From a virus, in IMG/VR virus record IMGVR_UViG_3300008267_000023, positions 19,218 through 83,217 of that record: 64,000 nucleotides of DNA, one strand, 5' to 3'. Positions within the stretch are counted from its first letter, which is position 1. Every line of letters begins with the position of its first letter. The notes under the pieces were generated by a model. That model had not been told where the DNA came from, did not search any database, and saw only the letters and a program-made list of their open reading frames with translations. Positions 49,946 through 54,931 of this stretch are shown here, in pieces. The position numbers and the translations under genes are program-made.

Positions 49946-50047
49946 ATGACTAACCTTCATACACAACCAAAGAGTGATTATAATCCCATTACCTGCTGGT
50001 TTATGGGAGAATCCCTCTTGGTTGCAAATGTGGTAAGTCAAAGTTAA
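49946..50047 (+). CDS. Possible 33-residue peptide
   Basis: An ATG 20 bases after the promoter opens a 33-codon frame (MTNLHTQPKSDYNPITCWFM). It ends before a strong terminator, so promoter, short frame and terminator form one unit. It could be a leader peptide or a small RNA rather than a gene. Confidence 0.35.
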   Translation: MTNLHTQPKSDYNPITCWFMGESLLVANVVSQS

Positions 50048-50071
50048 CAGAACAAACCATAAAAGCAATCA

Positions 50072-50106
50072 AGAGGGAGAATCCAAAAGGTTCTCCCTCT
50101 TTTTTT
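50072..50106 (+). terminator. Rho-independent terminator
   Basis: AGAGGGAGAATCC, loop AAAA, GGTTCTCCCTCT with one bulged base, then seven T. It ends the short unit started at 49926. From here to 50209 I see no gene. Confidence 0.95.
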
Positions 50107-50209
50107 ATGCCTTGTGCCACTTGTTCAACTGGTCGTATCATTTGCCACTGGGGTCCAAACCCTGGTATATTACATGAGTCGGTGGGGGAACGAGACCCCA
50201 AACTGCCAA

Positions 50210-50266
50210 GTCCACTTTCGGAACTGGCACAACCCACTTGCCCCGCAACGGGTTCCGTGGTATTCT
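50210..50266 (+). promoter_or_regulatory. Boxed promoter of the main tRNA cluster
   Basis: ACTGGC (50223-50228), 32 bases, TATTCT (50261-50266); TTGCCC (50238-50243) sits 17 bases from the -10. Predicted start near 50273, 52 bases before the first tRNA of the cluster. Confidence 0.75.
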
Positions 50267-50324
50267 TAAGGAGTGGTTGAGAGACCACCAGCACCTTGAC
50301 AACTGAATAATTACCACATTATAT

Positions 50325-50396
50325 GGGTCTGTAACTCAATGGTAGAGTAACGGGCTTTTAACCTGGAAGTTGTGAGTTCGAGCCTCACCAGACCCA
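50325..50396 (+). tRNA. tRNA-Lys(TTT)
   Basis: Acceptor GGGTCTG/CAGACCC, discriminator A, D stem ACTC/GAGT, anticodon loop CTTTTAA, T arm GTGAGTTCGAGCCTCAC. Confidence 0.95.
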
Positions 50397-50434
50397 TTGA
50401 CCGCCGCAGTTCGGTCATTAAATATCAACTGTTC

Positions 50435-50516
50435 GGGTAGGTGTCCGAGTGGTTAATGGAGGCGGACTGTAAATCCGCTGGCTCTGCCTACGGGGGTTCA
50501 AATCCCTCCCTGCCCA
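50435..50516 (+). tRNA. tRNA-Tyr(GTA)
   Basis: Class II. Acceptor GGGTAGG/CCTGCCC, discriminator A, anticodon loop CTGTAAA, variable arm GGCTCTGCC, T arm GGGGGTTCAAATCCCTCC. Confidence 0.95.
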
Positions 50517-50520
50517 CCTT

Positions 50521-50593
50521 GACCTTGTAACTCAGTGGTTAGAGTGCTACCCTGTCACGGTAGAAGTCGTGGGTTCAAGTCCCATCAAGGTCG
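50521..50593 (+). tRNA. tRNA-Asp(GTC)
   Basis: Acceptor GACCTTG/CAAGGTC, discriminator G, anticodon stem CTACC/GGTAG with loop CTGTCAC, T arm GTGGGTTCAAGTCCCAT. Confidence 0.95.
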
Positions 50594-50758
50594 TTGTTAC
50601 ACTGCCGATGGAGTATCCCTCCTTGGTGGTTGTAGCACGTTATCCTGAATGTTGCCAGTTAGGTAAGGAATAACGTAGCGAGAAACTGGAAGAGGGGAGG
50701 AAGTGGAAGCCGTTGATTTTAAATCAACTTAGAGGTGCATTTGCTTCTTCCTCATCAA
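50594..50758 (+). other. Structured spacer with pseudoknot-like pairing
   Basis: 165 bases between tRNA-Asp and tRNA-Glu with no tRNA. Stem 1: 50637-50645 pairs with 50667-50676 (ACGTTATCC/GGAATAACGT, one bulge). Stem 2: CCAGTT (50655-50660) pairs with AACTGG (50684-50689). The order S1-S2-S1'-S2' is an H-type pseudoknot. A long stem-loop follows (50699-50751) with a tRNA-like 7-base loop at its tip (GTTGA-TTTTAAA-TCAAC) but no D or T arm. Either a remnant of a tRNA plus spacer, or a small RNA. Confidence 0.45.
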
Positions 50759-50831
50759 GGTCCTATCGTCTAGAGGCCAAGGACATCACTCTTTCACAGT
50801 GAAGACACGGGTTCAAATCCCGTTAGGACTA
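50759..50831 (+). tRNA. tRNA-Glu(TTC)
   Basis: Acceptor GGTCCTA/TAGGACT, discriminator A, anticodon stem TCACT/AGTGA with loop CTTTCAC, T arm ACGGGTTCAAATCCCGT. Confidence 0.95.
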
Positions 50832-50835
50832 CCTT

Positions 50836-50909
50836 GGGAACATAGCTCCAACTGGTAGAGCACAGGGCTGAAGACCTTGGTGTTGTCGGTTCAAATCCGA
50901 CTGTTCCCA
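50836..50909 (+). tRNA. tRNA-Phe(GAA)
   Basis: Acceptor GGGAACA/TGTTCCC, discriminator A, anticodon loop CTGAAGA, T arm GTCGGTTCAAATCCGAC. Confidence 0.95.
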
Positions 50910-50910
50910 C

Positions 50911-51048
50911 TTGGGTTGTTGCCCGATATGAAAAACACTTCTAGTTACTTTAGCGGGTAACAATAGTTGTGAAAAATCGGAATTACCCCTGCCCGTTCTC
51001 TTCGGGATGCGAATTGGGGAAAGGCAAAGGGAAGAGACAACAACCCAT
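50911..51048 (+). ncRNA. Candidate structured RNA between tRNA-Phe and tRNA-Ile
   Basis: A perfect 10-bp closing helix pairs 50912-50921 (TGGGTTGTTG) with 51038-51047 (CAACAACCCA). Inside: CCGAT (50923-50927)/ATCGG (50976-50980), enclosing CTA-GTTAC (50941-50948)/GTAAC-aa-TAG (50957-50966); then CCCC (50986-50989)/GGGG (51016-51019), enclosing CCCG (50992-50995)/CGGG (51003-51006). The result is a closed multi-branch fold with no coding frame or tRNA. No match to an RNA family I know. Confidence 0.55.
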
Positions 51049-51051
51049 ATT

Positions 51052-51123
51052 GGAACCGTAGCTCAGTGGTAGAGCACTCGGCTGATAACCGAGCGGTCAC
51101 AAGTTCAAATCTTGTCGGTTCCA
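51052..51123 (+). tRNA. tRNA-Ile(GAT)
   Basis: Acceptor GGAACCG/CGGTTCC, discriminator A, anticodon stem CTCGG/CCGAG with loop CTGATAA, T arm CAAGTTCAAATCTTG. Confidence 0.95.
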
Positions 51124-51142
51124 TTCCCTTTATGGGAAACTC

Positions 51143-51232
51143 GGAAGTGTGGCAGAGAGGTCTAATGCAGTGGATTGCTAATCCGCCGATGTTCTTTAAG
51201 GGCATCCGTTGGTTCGAATCCAACCACTTCCG
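51143..51232 (+). tRNA. tRNA-Ser(GCT)
   Basis: Class II, 90 bases. Acceptor GGAAGTG/CACTTCC, discriminator G, anticodon loop TTGCTAA, long variable arm, T arm GTTGGTTCGAATCCAAC. Confidence 0.95.
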
Positions 51233-51235
51233 TTT

Positions 51236-51309
51236 GGCAGTATAGCTCAGTCTGGCAGAGCACGGGTCTCATATGCCTATGGTCGATAGTTCAAATCTAT
51301 CTACTGCCT
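51236..51309 (+). tRNA. tRNA-Met(CAT)
   Basis: Acceptor GGCAGTA/TACTGCC, unusual discriminator T, D stem GCTC/GAGC, anticodon loop CTCATAT, T arm GATAGTTCAAATCTATC. Second CAT tRNA in the window; the pair at 1-72 is G-C, so not a typical initiator. Confidence 0.85.
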
Positions 51310-51310
51310 T

Positions 51311-51382
51311 GTGTCGTTAGCCTAGTGGTTAAGGCAGTAGTTTGTGGAACTACCTAGATGAGTTCAATTCTCATACGACACC
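51311..51382 (+). tRNA. tRNA-His(GTG)
   Basis: Acceptor GTGTCGT/ACGACAC, C73 as in His tRNAs, anticodon stem GTAGT/ACTAC with loop TTGTGGA, T arm ATGAGTTCAATTCTCAT. The base before G1 is T, so G-1 would have to be added afterwards. Confidence 0.9.
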
Positions 51383-51384
51383 CC

Positions 51385-51462
51385 GTTTAGGTGGCAGAGT
51401 GGTCAAATGCAACAGTCTGCAAAACTGTAAAACCGTGGGTTCGAATCCCACCCTAAACTCCA
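51385..51462 (+). tRNA. tRNA-Cys(GCA)
   Basis: Acceptor GTTTAGG/CCTAAAC, T73 (a Cys identity element) and encoded CCA, anticodon stem ACAGT/ACTGT with loop CTGCAAA, T arm GTGGGTTCGAATCCCAC. Confidence 0.95.
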
Positions 51463-51463
51463 A

Positions 51464-51535
51464 TCCAGAATCGACTAACTGGCAGGTCACCACCCTTTGA
51501 AGGTGTTCGTCTGGGTTCGAATCCTAGTTCTGGAA
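51464..51535 (+). tRNA. tRNA-Gln(TTG)
   Basis: Acceptor TCCAGAA/TTCTGGA, discriminator A, anticodon stem CACC/GGTG with loop CTTTGAA, T loop TTCGAAT. Starts two bases after the tRNA-Cys CCA. Confidence 0.95.
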
Positions 51536-51539
51536 CTAT

Positions 51540-51620
51540 GCCCCTGTGGTGAAATGGTAGACACAGTTGACTCAAAATCAACCGCAGAAATGCATGTCGG
51601 TTCGAATCCGACTGGGGGCA
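51540..51620 (+). tRNA. tRNA-Leu(CAA)
   Basis: Class II. Acceptor GCCCCTG/TGGGGGC, discriminator A, anticodon stem GTTGA/TCAAC with loop CTCAAAA, T arm GTCGGTTCGAATCCGAC. Confidence 0.95.
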
Positions 51621-51625
51621 CCTAA

Positions 51626-51697
51626 GCAGGATTGGTGTAATTGGTAGCACGAGAGTCTCCAAAACTTTTAGTAGAGGTTCAAGTCCTCTATCCTGTG
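51626..51697 (+). tRNA. tRNA-Trp(CCA)
   Basis: Acceptor GCAGGAT/ATCCTGT (G-T first pair), G73 as in Trp tRNAs, anticodon loop CTCCAAA, T arm AGAGGTTCAAGTCCTCT. Confidence 0.9.
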
Positions 51698-51700
51698 CTT

Positions 51701-51774
51701 GTTCTCTTAACTCAGTGGAATAGAGTGCTTGGCTACGAACCAAGAAGTCGGAGGTTCAAATCCTCCAGAGAACG
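51701..51774 (+). tRNA. tRNA-Arg(ACG)
   Basis: Acceptor GTTCTCT/AGAGAAC, discriminator G, anticodon stem CTTGG/CCAAG with loop CTACGAA, T arm GGAGGTTCAAATCCTCC. A34 would need host TadA to become inosine. Confidence 0.95.
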
Positions 51775-51775
51775 C

Positions 51776-51804
51776 TTGACAATCTATGCTACATATAGTA
51801 TGAT
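51776..51804 (+). promoter_or_regulatory. Sigma70 promoter inside the tRNA cluster
   Basis: TTGACA (51776-51781), 17-base spacer, TATGAT (51799-51804), directly after tRNA-Arg. It shares TTGACAATCT...TATGATTGT with the promoter at 47484. Confidence 0.85.
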
Positions 51805-51813
51805 TGTTATATT

Positions 51814-51898
51814 GGAAAGGTGGTCGAGTGGTTGAAGGCTCTAGTCTTGAAAACTAGCGATGTGAAAGCATCCGTGGGTTCGAATCCCACCCTTTCCG
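51814..51898 (+). tRNA. tRNA-Ser(TGA)
   Basis: Class II. Acceptor GGAAAGG/CCTTTCC, discriminator G, anticodon stem CTAGT/ACTAG with loop CTTGAAA, variable arm GATGTGAAAGCATC, T arm GTGGGTTCGAATCCCAC. Confidence 0.95.
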
Positions 51899-51918
51899 TT
51901 GCTCCTTGTGAGCAAAAT

Positions 51919-51992
51919 GCCTCCGTAGCTCAGCTGGATAGAGCAACGGTTTTGTAAACCGTAGGTCGTCGGTTCAAGTCCGACCGTGGGCT
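51919..51992 (+). tRNA. tRNA-Thr(TGT)
   Basis: Acceptor GCCTCCG/CGTGGGC with one mismatch (C-T) and T73, anticodon stem ACGGT/ACCGT with loop TTTGTAA, T arm GTCGGTTCAAGTCCGAC. Confidence 0.9.
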
Positions 51993-52020
51993 TGACAGAA
52001 TTTCAATTCTGTCTTACACT
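51992..52020 (+). promoter_or_regulatory. Sigma70 promoter inside the tRNA cluster
   Basis: TTGACA (51992-51997), 17-base spacer, TACACT (52015-52020), starting at the last base of tRNA-Thr. A perfect TTGAGGAA-GAAA-TTCCTCAA hairpin (52047-52066) lies in its leader before tRNA-Gly. Confidence 0.75.
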
Positions 52021-52071
52021 TCTTTAGTCCGTGTGAAGGAAGTGAGTTGAGGAAGAAATTCCTCAACATTT

Positions 52072-52146
52072 GCGAAAGTAACTCAACGGTAGAGTCCCTG
52101 CCTTCCAAGCAGGTTGTTGCGAGTTCGAATCTCGTCTTTCGCTCCA
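52072..52146 (+). tRNA. tRNA-Gly(TCC)
   Basis: Acceptor GCGAAAG/CTTTCGC, T73 and encoded CCA, anticodon stem CCTGC/GCAGG with loop CTTCCAA, T arm GCGAGTTCGAATCTCGT. Confidence 0.95.
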
Positions 52147-52218
52147 GGGAAATTAACTCAGTGGTAGAGTGGCCTCCTTACAAGTGGTAAGTCACTGGTT
52201 CGAATCCAGTATTTCCCA
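52147..52218 (+). tRNA. tRNA-Val(TAC)
   Basis: Acceptor GGGAAAT/ATTTCCC, discriminator A, D stem ACTC/GAGT, anticodon loop CTTACAA, T arm ACTGGTTCGAATCCAGT. Starts at the base after the tRNA-Gly CCA. Confidence 0.9.
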
Positions 52219-52242
52219 TTAACAATATACATATATTGTTAA
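52219..52242 (+). repeat. Perfect 11-bp inverted repeat between tRNAs
   Basis: TTAACAATATA and TATATTGTTAA separated by two bases. As RNA it would form a stable hairpin between tRNA-Val and tRNA-Pro; no T-run follows, so processing or separation is more likely than termination. Confidence 0.7.
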
Positions 52243-52249
52243 ACAAACT

Positions 52250-52323
52250 CGGGATGTAGCGCAGCTTGGTAGCGCATCTGTTTTGGGAACAGAGGGTCGT
52301 AGGTTCGAATCCTATCATCCCGA
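52250..52323 (+). tRNA. tRNA-Pro(TGG)
   Basis: Acceptor CGGGATG/CATCCCG, discriminator A, D stem GCGC/GCGC, anticodon stem TCTGT/ACAGA with loop TTTGGGA, T arm GTAGGTTCGAATCCTAT. Confidence 0.95.
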
Positions 52324-52348
52324 CTTGAAACAATTTTCTTTTAATTAT

Positions 52349-52960
52349 ATGGACACAATTCACTATCTTTATAAAGAAAATTGTTTCAGTCAATCCGAAT
52401 TGGATTTGATTTTTGATGAGTTAAACTTTTTAAATAATCCATTAATTCTTGAGGGTCCAGAAGTAACTGGTTCAGCAGAAAAAAATGGTTCTTTCAAGAA
52501 GAAGAATAAAGGTGTTTGGGTGAGTGATTTTTACACAAATCCACATAAAACATCTTTATGGAGATTAACTAGAAAAGTTTTAGATAATTATATATTAGAT
52601 TATAGTCAATTGCACTATTCAAATAGAGCAGTGCTAAATACAAATTACTCTAAAACATTATTATCTTATTATGAAAATGCAGATTGTTATGAACCACATA
52701 CTGATTCTGCATCAGTAACAGTGTTATTTTGGTTTTTCAAAGAACCAAAGCATTTTGATGGGGGAGACCTCATTCTTAATGATATTGGAAAAACATTTGA
52801 AGTACAAAATAACTCAATGTTGATGTTTCCTTCTTGGGCAAAACATTCTGTTACTGAAGTAAAAATGGATGAAAAGTATTTAAATCAAAAATTGGGTAGA
52901 TACTCAATTACAATGTTTATGCATATTCATCCACATTATGATTATATTTCTAACAAATGA
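52349..52960 (+). CDS. 2OG-Fe(II) oxygenase
   Basis: 203 residues from ATG 52349 (the longer frame from 52283 runs through tRNA-Pro). Core motifs: YEPHTDSASVTVLFWFF (His117-x-Asp119), DGGDLILNDIG, SMLMFPSWAKHSVTEV (His166), GRYSITMFMH (Arg184). It resembles prolyl hydroxylase-like enzymes. An insertion inside the tRNA cluster; the next small gene overlaps it (ATGA). Confidence 0.85.
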   Translation: MDTIHYLYKENCFSQSELDLIFDELNFLNNPLILEGPEVTGSAEKNGSFKKKNKGVWVSDFYTNPHKTSLWRLTRKVLDNYILDYSQLHYSNRAVLNTNYSKTLLSYYENADCYEPHTDSASVTVLFWFFKEPKHFDGGDLILNDIGKTFEVQNNSMLMFPSWAKHSVTEVKMDEKYLNQKLGRYSITMFMHIHPHYDYISNK

Positions 52961-53124
52961 AAATAAATCTCTGGTACTGTAAAGATATGGGTCAGTGGAG
53001 GTGGTCATTAACTGATGATTCCCGACCAATCGTTAAGCAGGAAACTGGTCAACAACCAGATTTACGAGTTGCAATGAATGACATTGCAAACACTGTTGAA
53101 TATATGCTTTCTAAGGAAAGTTAA
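52957..53124 (+). CDS. Small conserved protein
   Basis: 55 residues: MKINLWYCKDMGQWRWSLTD, PDLRVAMNDIANTVEYMLSK. The LRVAMNDIANTVEYxL segment is one I recall from small cyanophage proteins. Coupled to the oxygenase by ATGA overlap; tRNA-Asn follows 6 bases later. Unknown function. Confidence 0.7.
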   Translation: MKINLWYCKDMGQWRWSLTDDSRPIVKQETGQQPDLRVAMNDIANTVEYMLSKES

Positions 53125-53130
53125 TTTTAT

Positions 53131-53202
53131 TCCCCTATAGCTCAACGGCAGAGCAGAGAGCTGTTAACTCTAAGGTTCCTCGTTCGAATCGAGGTGGGGG
53201 AG
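53131..53202 (+). tRNA. tRNA-Asn(GTT)
   Basis: Acceptor TCCCCTA/TGGGGGA, discriminator G, anticodon stem GAGAG/CTCTA with loop CTGTTAA, T arm CCTCGTTCGAATCGAGG. Confidence 0.95.
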
Positions 53203-53331
53203 TTGGAAGTCCTAGGTCTTCCAAACTGAAAATGCTGGACAAACTTCGGGGGTACAAATCCTTGCAAGGTCTCCCTGCCCATTACCTGGTGGTTCCTGAG
53301 AACAGGAAGAATAAGGTCTGGTGTTTTCTTT
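53203..53331 (+). other. Structured spacer, possible tRNA remnant
   Basis: 129 bases with no gene. Hairpins: TTGGAAG/CTTCCAA (53203-53224, loop TCCTAGGT) and TTCCTG-AGAA-CAGGAA (53293-53308). The sequence GGGGGTACAAATCC near 53250 resembles a decayed T arm, and CTTCCAA a Gly-type anticodon loop. No complete cloverleaf can be drawn. Confidence 0.35.
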
Positions 53332-53413
53332 GTCGATGTGGCGGAATTGGTAGACGCGCTGGGTTTAGGTTCCAGTGAAGTAATTCGTGGAGGTTCAAGT
53401 CCTCTCATCGATA
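53332..53413 (+). tRNA. tRNA-Leu(TAG)
   Basis: Class II. Acceptor GTCGATG/CATCGAT, discriminator A, anticodon stem CTGGG/TCCAG with loop TTTAGGT, variable arm TGAAGTAATTCG, T arm GAGGTTCAAGTCCTC. A TTAGGAT-TTTT-ATCCTAA hairpin follows (53414-53431). Confidence 0.9.
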
Positions 53414-53445
53414 TTAGGATTTTTATCCTAAATAAAAAAAAAAAC

Positions 53446-53518
53446 GGGGAATTAGCTCAGTTGGTAGAGCAGGGTCTTTGCAAGGCCAAGGTCAGGAGTT
53501 CGAGTCTCCTATTCTCCA
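53446..53518 (+). tRNA. tRNA-Ala(TGC)
   Basis: Acceptor GGGGAAT/ATTCTCC with the G3-T70 pair that marks Ala, discriminator A, anticodon loop TTTGCAA, T arm AGGAGTTCGAGTCTCCT. Last tRNA of the cluster. Confidence 0.95.
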
Positions 53519-53540
53519 TTAACCAATTGCGTAGGGAAGT

Positions 53541-53981
53541 ATGGAACTTCAAACGATTGGGTCAAAGGTTTTAAGAGAAAAAGCAAAAAGAGTAGCAAAT
53601 ATTGATGATACCATAAGGTATCTTTGTTTTAATATGGCAAAGACCATGAGAGAGAAAAATGGTATTGGTATTGCTGCTCCTCAAGTTGGTGTAAGTAAAA
53701 GAATTATAATTGTTGATAATAAAGGAAAAGACTGGATTTTAATCAATCCAGAAATAGTATGGAAAAGTGATACCCTTGTTAATTTTGAAGAAGGATGTCT
53801 AAGTGTTCCTGGTGTTTTTGATAATGTGAAAAGACCAGAATCAATAAAGATTAAATATAGAAACGCAAAGGGAAAACCAATCTTCGAAAAAGTAGATGGT
53901 TTATTGTCGAGAATTGTTCAACATGAGATTGACCATTTAGATGGAGTTTTATTTGTTGACTATTTGAAAGAAAAAGAGTAA
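53541..53981 (+). CDS. def: Peptide deformylase
   Basis: 146 residues. All three family motifs are present: GIGIAAPQVG (41-50), EEGCLSVPG (83-91) with the metal Cys, and QHEIDHLDG (127-135) with the metal His pair and catalytic Glu. It removes the formyl group from new proteins. Phage deformylases are known in marine cyanophages and are thought to help mature photosystem proteins such as D1. Here it stands between the tRNAs and the tmRNA. The C-terminus is short, as in phage forms. Confidence 0.95.
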   Translation: MELQTIGSKVLREKAKRVANIDDTIRYLCFNMAKTMREKNGIGIAAPQVGVSKRIIIVDNKGKDWILINPEIVWKSDTLVNFEEGCLSVPGVFDNVKRPESIKIKYRNAKGKPIFEKVDGLLSRIVQHEIDHLDGVLFVDYLKEKE

Positions 53982-53984
53982 TAT

Positions 53985-54049
53985 ATAAAGTGTTCAAGAG
54001 GATGGGAATTCTGATGTTTCGGACTGGGGTTCGATTCCCCACATCTCCA
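53985..54049 (+). ncRNA. ssrA: tmRNA acceptor piece (permuted, two-piece)
   Basis: TTTCGGACTGGGGTTCGATT holds the T arm, as in tmRNA; CATCTCC (54042-54048) is the 3' acceptor strand and A54049 the discriminator. CATCTCC pairs with GGGGATG at 54056-54062 downstream, giving a G3-U70 Ala pair. TCAA (53994-53997) and GATGGG (54001-54006) pair with TTGA and CTTATC of the coding piece (helix P2). The 3' half lies upstream of the 5' half, the permuted order known from alpha-cyanobacteria. CCA is not encoded; the left end is approximate. Confidence 0.85.
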
Positions 54050-54055
54050 TTTCAG

Positions 54056-54228
54056 GGGGATGTACTGGTTTCGACGGGGCATAAAGGTCTTATCTGTTGA
54101 CGGGACAAACAAACAAACAAACGCAGCGAATAAAATCGTCAAGTTCACTCGTCAGTCTGCACCTGTTGCAGTTTGACTCTAAATGAGTGGAGGGGGTTAT
54201 AAGTTTCCTTCTTACCCAAAACTTACAT
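54056..54228 (+). ncRNA. ssrA: tmRNA coding piece (permuted, two-piece)
   Basis: Starts GGGGATGTACTGGTTTCGAC, the tmRNA 5' signature (acceptor strand plus D-loop). P2 strands CTTATC (54089-54094) and TTGA (54097-54100) follow. The tag frame starts at GCA 54123 or GCG 54126: (A)ANKIVKFTRQSAPVAV, stop TGA 54174-54176. A pseudoknot follows: GGGT (54194-54197)/ACCC (54214-54217) with AAGTTT (54201-54206)/AAACTT (54219-54224). Only 6 bases separate the two pieces. With SmpB it frees stalled ribosomes and tags the products. The final residue is Val where Ala is usual. Confidence 0.9.
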
Positions 54229-54250
54229 AGGGGTGCAATGCCCCTTTTAT
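54229..54250 (+). terminator. Terminator after the tmRNA
   Basis: AGGGG, 7-base loop, CCCCT, then TTTATTTTA. Confidence 0.7.
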
Positions 54251-54252
54251 TT

Positions 54253-54260
54253 TATAAATA
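54253..54260 (+). promoter_or_regulatory. Late promoter TATAAATA
   Basis: Full late consensus right after the tmRNA terminator, 29 bases before the ATG at 54289. Confidence 0.65.
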
Positions 54261-54288
54261 CTCAAGAATTATTCATTTTAGAAAGTTC

Positions 54289-54453
54289 ATGAAGTCACTC
54301 ACATTAACTGTAAACAATATTGCTCCTTTCTTTGTTGCAGCAGTAGTCTCCGCATCGACTGCTTTCATTGGATTTGGTTTTTATCATGGGACCTTCCATA
54401 TGAATGCAAATCAAGCACACTGCCACCAAGATGGAGTTTGTCACAATCACTGA
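54289..54453 (+). CDS. Small membrane protein with Cys/His-rich end
   Basis: 54 residues from ATG 54289; the frame open from 54187 overlaps the tmRNA and is rejected. One membrane segment (IAPFFVAAVVSASTAFIGFG) followed by HMNANQAHCHQDGVCHNH, whose Cys/His cluster could bind a metal. Behind a late promoter. Unknown. Confidence 0.65.
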   Translation: MKSLTLTVNNIAPFFVAAVVSASTAFIGFGFYHGTFHMNANQAHCHQDGVCHNH

Positions 54454-54461
54454 GGTAAATT

Positions 54462-54587
54462 ATGAAATTTGTTATCATTGCAATTCTTTCTAGTGTTGTT
54501 TCTATTGTGACATGGGAAAGTTTACATGTTGTTTATCATATTGATGGACCCAAAGAAGAAGTGATTAGTAAAAAAATAAATAATTAA
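54462..54587 (+). CDS. Small signal-anchored protein
   Basis: 41 residues: MKFVIIAILSSVVSIVTWES, then a short polar tail. One hydrophobic N-terminal segment. Unknown function. Confidence 0.5.
   Translation: MKFVIIAILSSVVSIVTWESLHVVYHIDGPKEEVISKKINN
54575..54582 (+). promoter_or_regulatory. Late promoter AATAAATA
   Basis: AATAAATA 22 bases before the ATG at 54604, within the end of the previous small gene. Confidence 0.5.
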
Positions 54588-54603
54588 AATTCGAATTAAA
54601 ACA

Positions 54604-54852
54604 ATGGGAAGATTTACTGATTTATTCCAAGAAAATCAACCAGCAGAAGAAGTTTTTGCTCCTGCACCAGTAGCAGAATCAGTAGAGGTATCTGCACCTG
54701 TAGTTGAAGTTACGGAACTCTCTGCACCAGAAGCAGTTGTGGAAGAAAATGAAATTTTCAATCCAAATGCTAGAGACAGAGATGGTGATGGTCTTGTTCA
54801 GGAAGGAACAATTCACGAAAGACCAGTATCAAAGAAAACAAAAAAATACTGA
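54604..54852 (+). CDS. Small acidic protein with EF-hand-like loop
   Basis: 82 residues: MGRFTDLFQENQPAEEVFAP, then Val/Glu/Ala/Pro-rich repeats (VAESVEVSAPVVEVTELSAP), then NPNARDRDGDGLVQEGT, which matches a calcium-binding EF-hand loop (Asp at 1, 3, 5; Gly at 6). Basic last residues. I recall similar proteins in T4-like cyanophages; role unknown. Confidence 0.65.
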   Translation: MGRFTDLFQENQPAEEVFAPAPVAESVEVSAPVVEVTELSAPEAVVEENEIFNPNARDRDGDGLVQEGTIHERPVSKKTKKY

Positions 54853-54909
54853 GGACAGTCGGGCAACCGTCCACTGAAGTCCCCAACCCAGTCCGAGTCG
54901 TGCTATGAT
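54853..54909 (+). promoter_or_regulatory. Boxed promoter
   Basis: GGAC (54853-54856)-N12-GTCC (54869-54872), right half ACCGTC (54866-54871, one mismatch), 32 bases, TATGAT (54904-54909) in the extended context GTGCTATGAT. Starts directly after the previous stop codon. Confidence 0.8.
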
Positions 54910-54931
54910 TACTAGGTAATCAAAGAGGTGC

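Noticed and set aside
50699-50753. A suppressor tRNA with anticodon TTA reading the TAA stop
   Set aside because: Only the anticodon-like arm is present; D and T arms are missing, so a functional tRNA is unlikely.
50911-51048. GOLLD or ROOL type giant RNA
   Set aside because: Those RNAs are several hundred bases long; this segment is about 140 bases.
51311-51382. Eight-base acceptor stem for tRNA-His with encoded G-1
   Set aside because: The base before G1 is T and the spacing to the D stem fixes a 7-bp acceptor.
50945-51835. Short frames across the tRNA cluster
   Set aside because: They run through complete tRNA cloverleaf sequences on either strand and have no ribosome binding sites.
54187-54288. 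Longer start for the small membrane protein after the tmRNA
   Set aside because: It would code through the tmRNA pseudoknot and terminator; the ATG at 54289 behind a late promoter is adequate.
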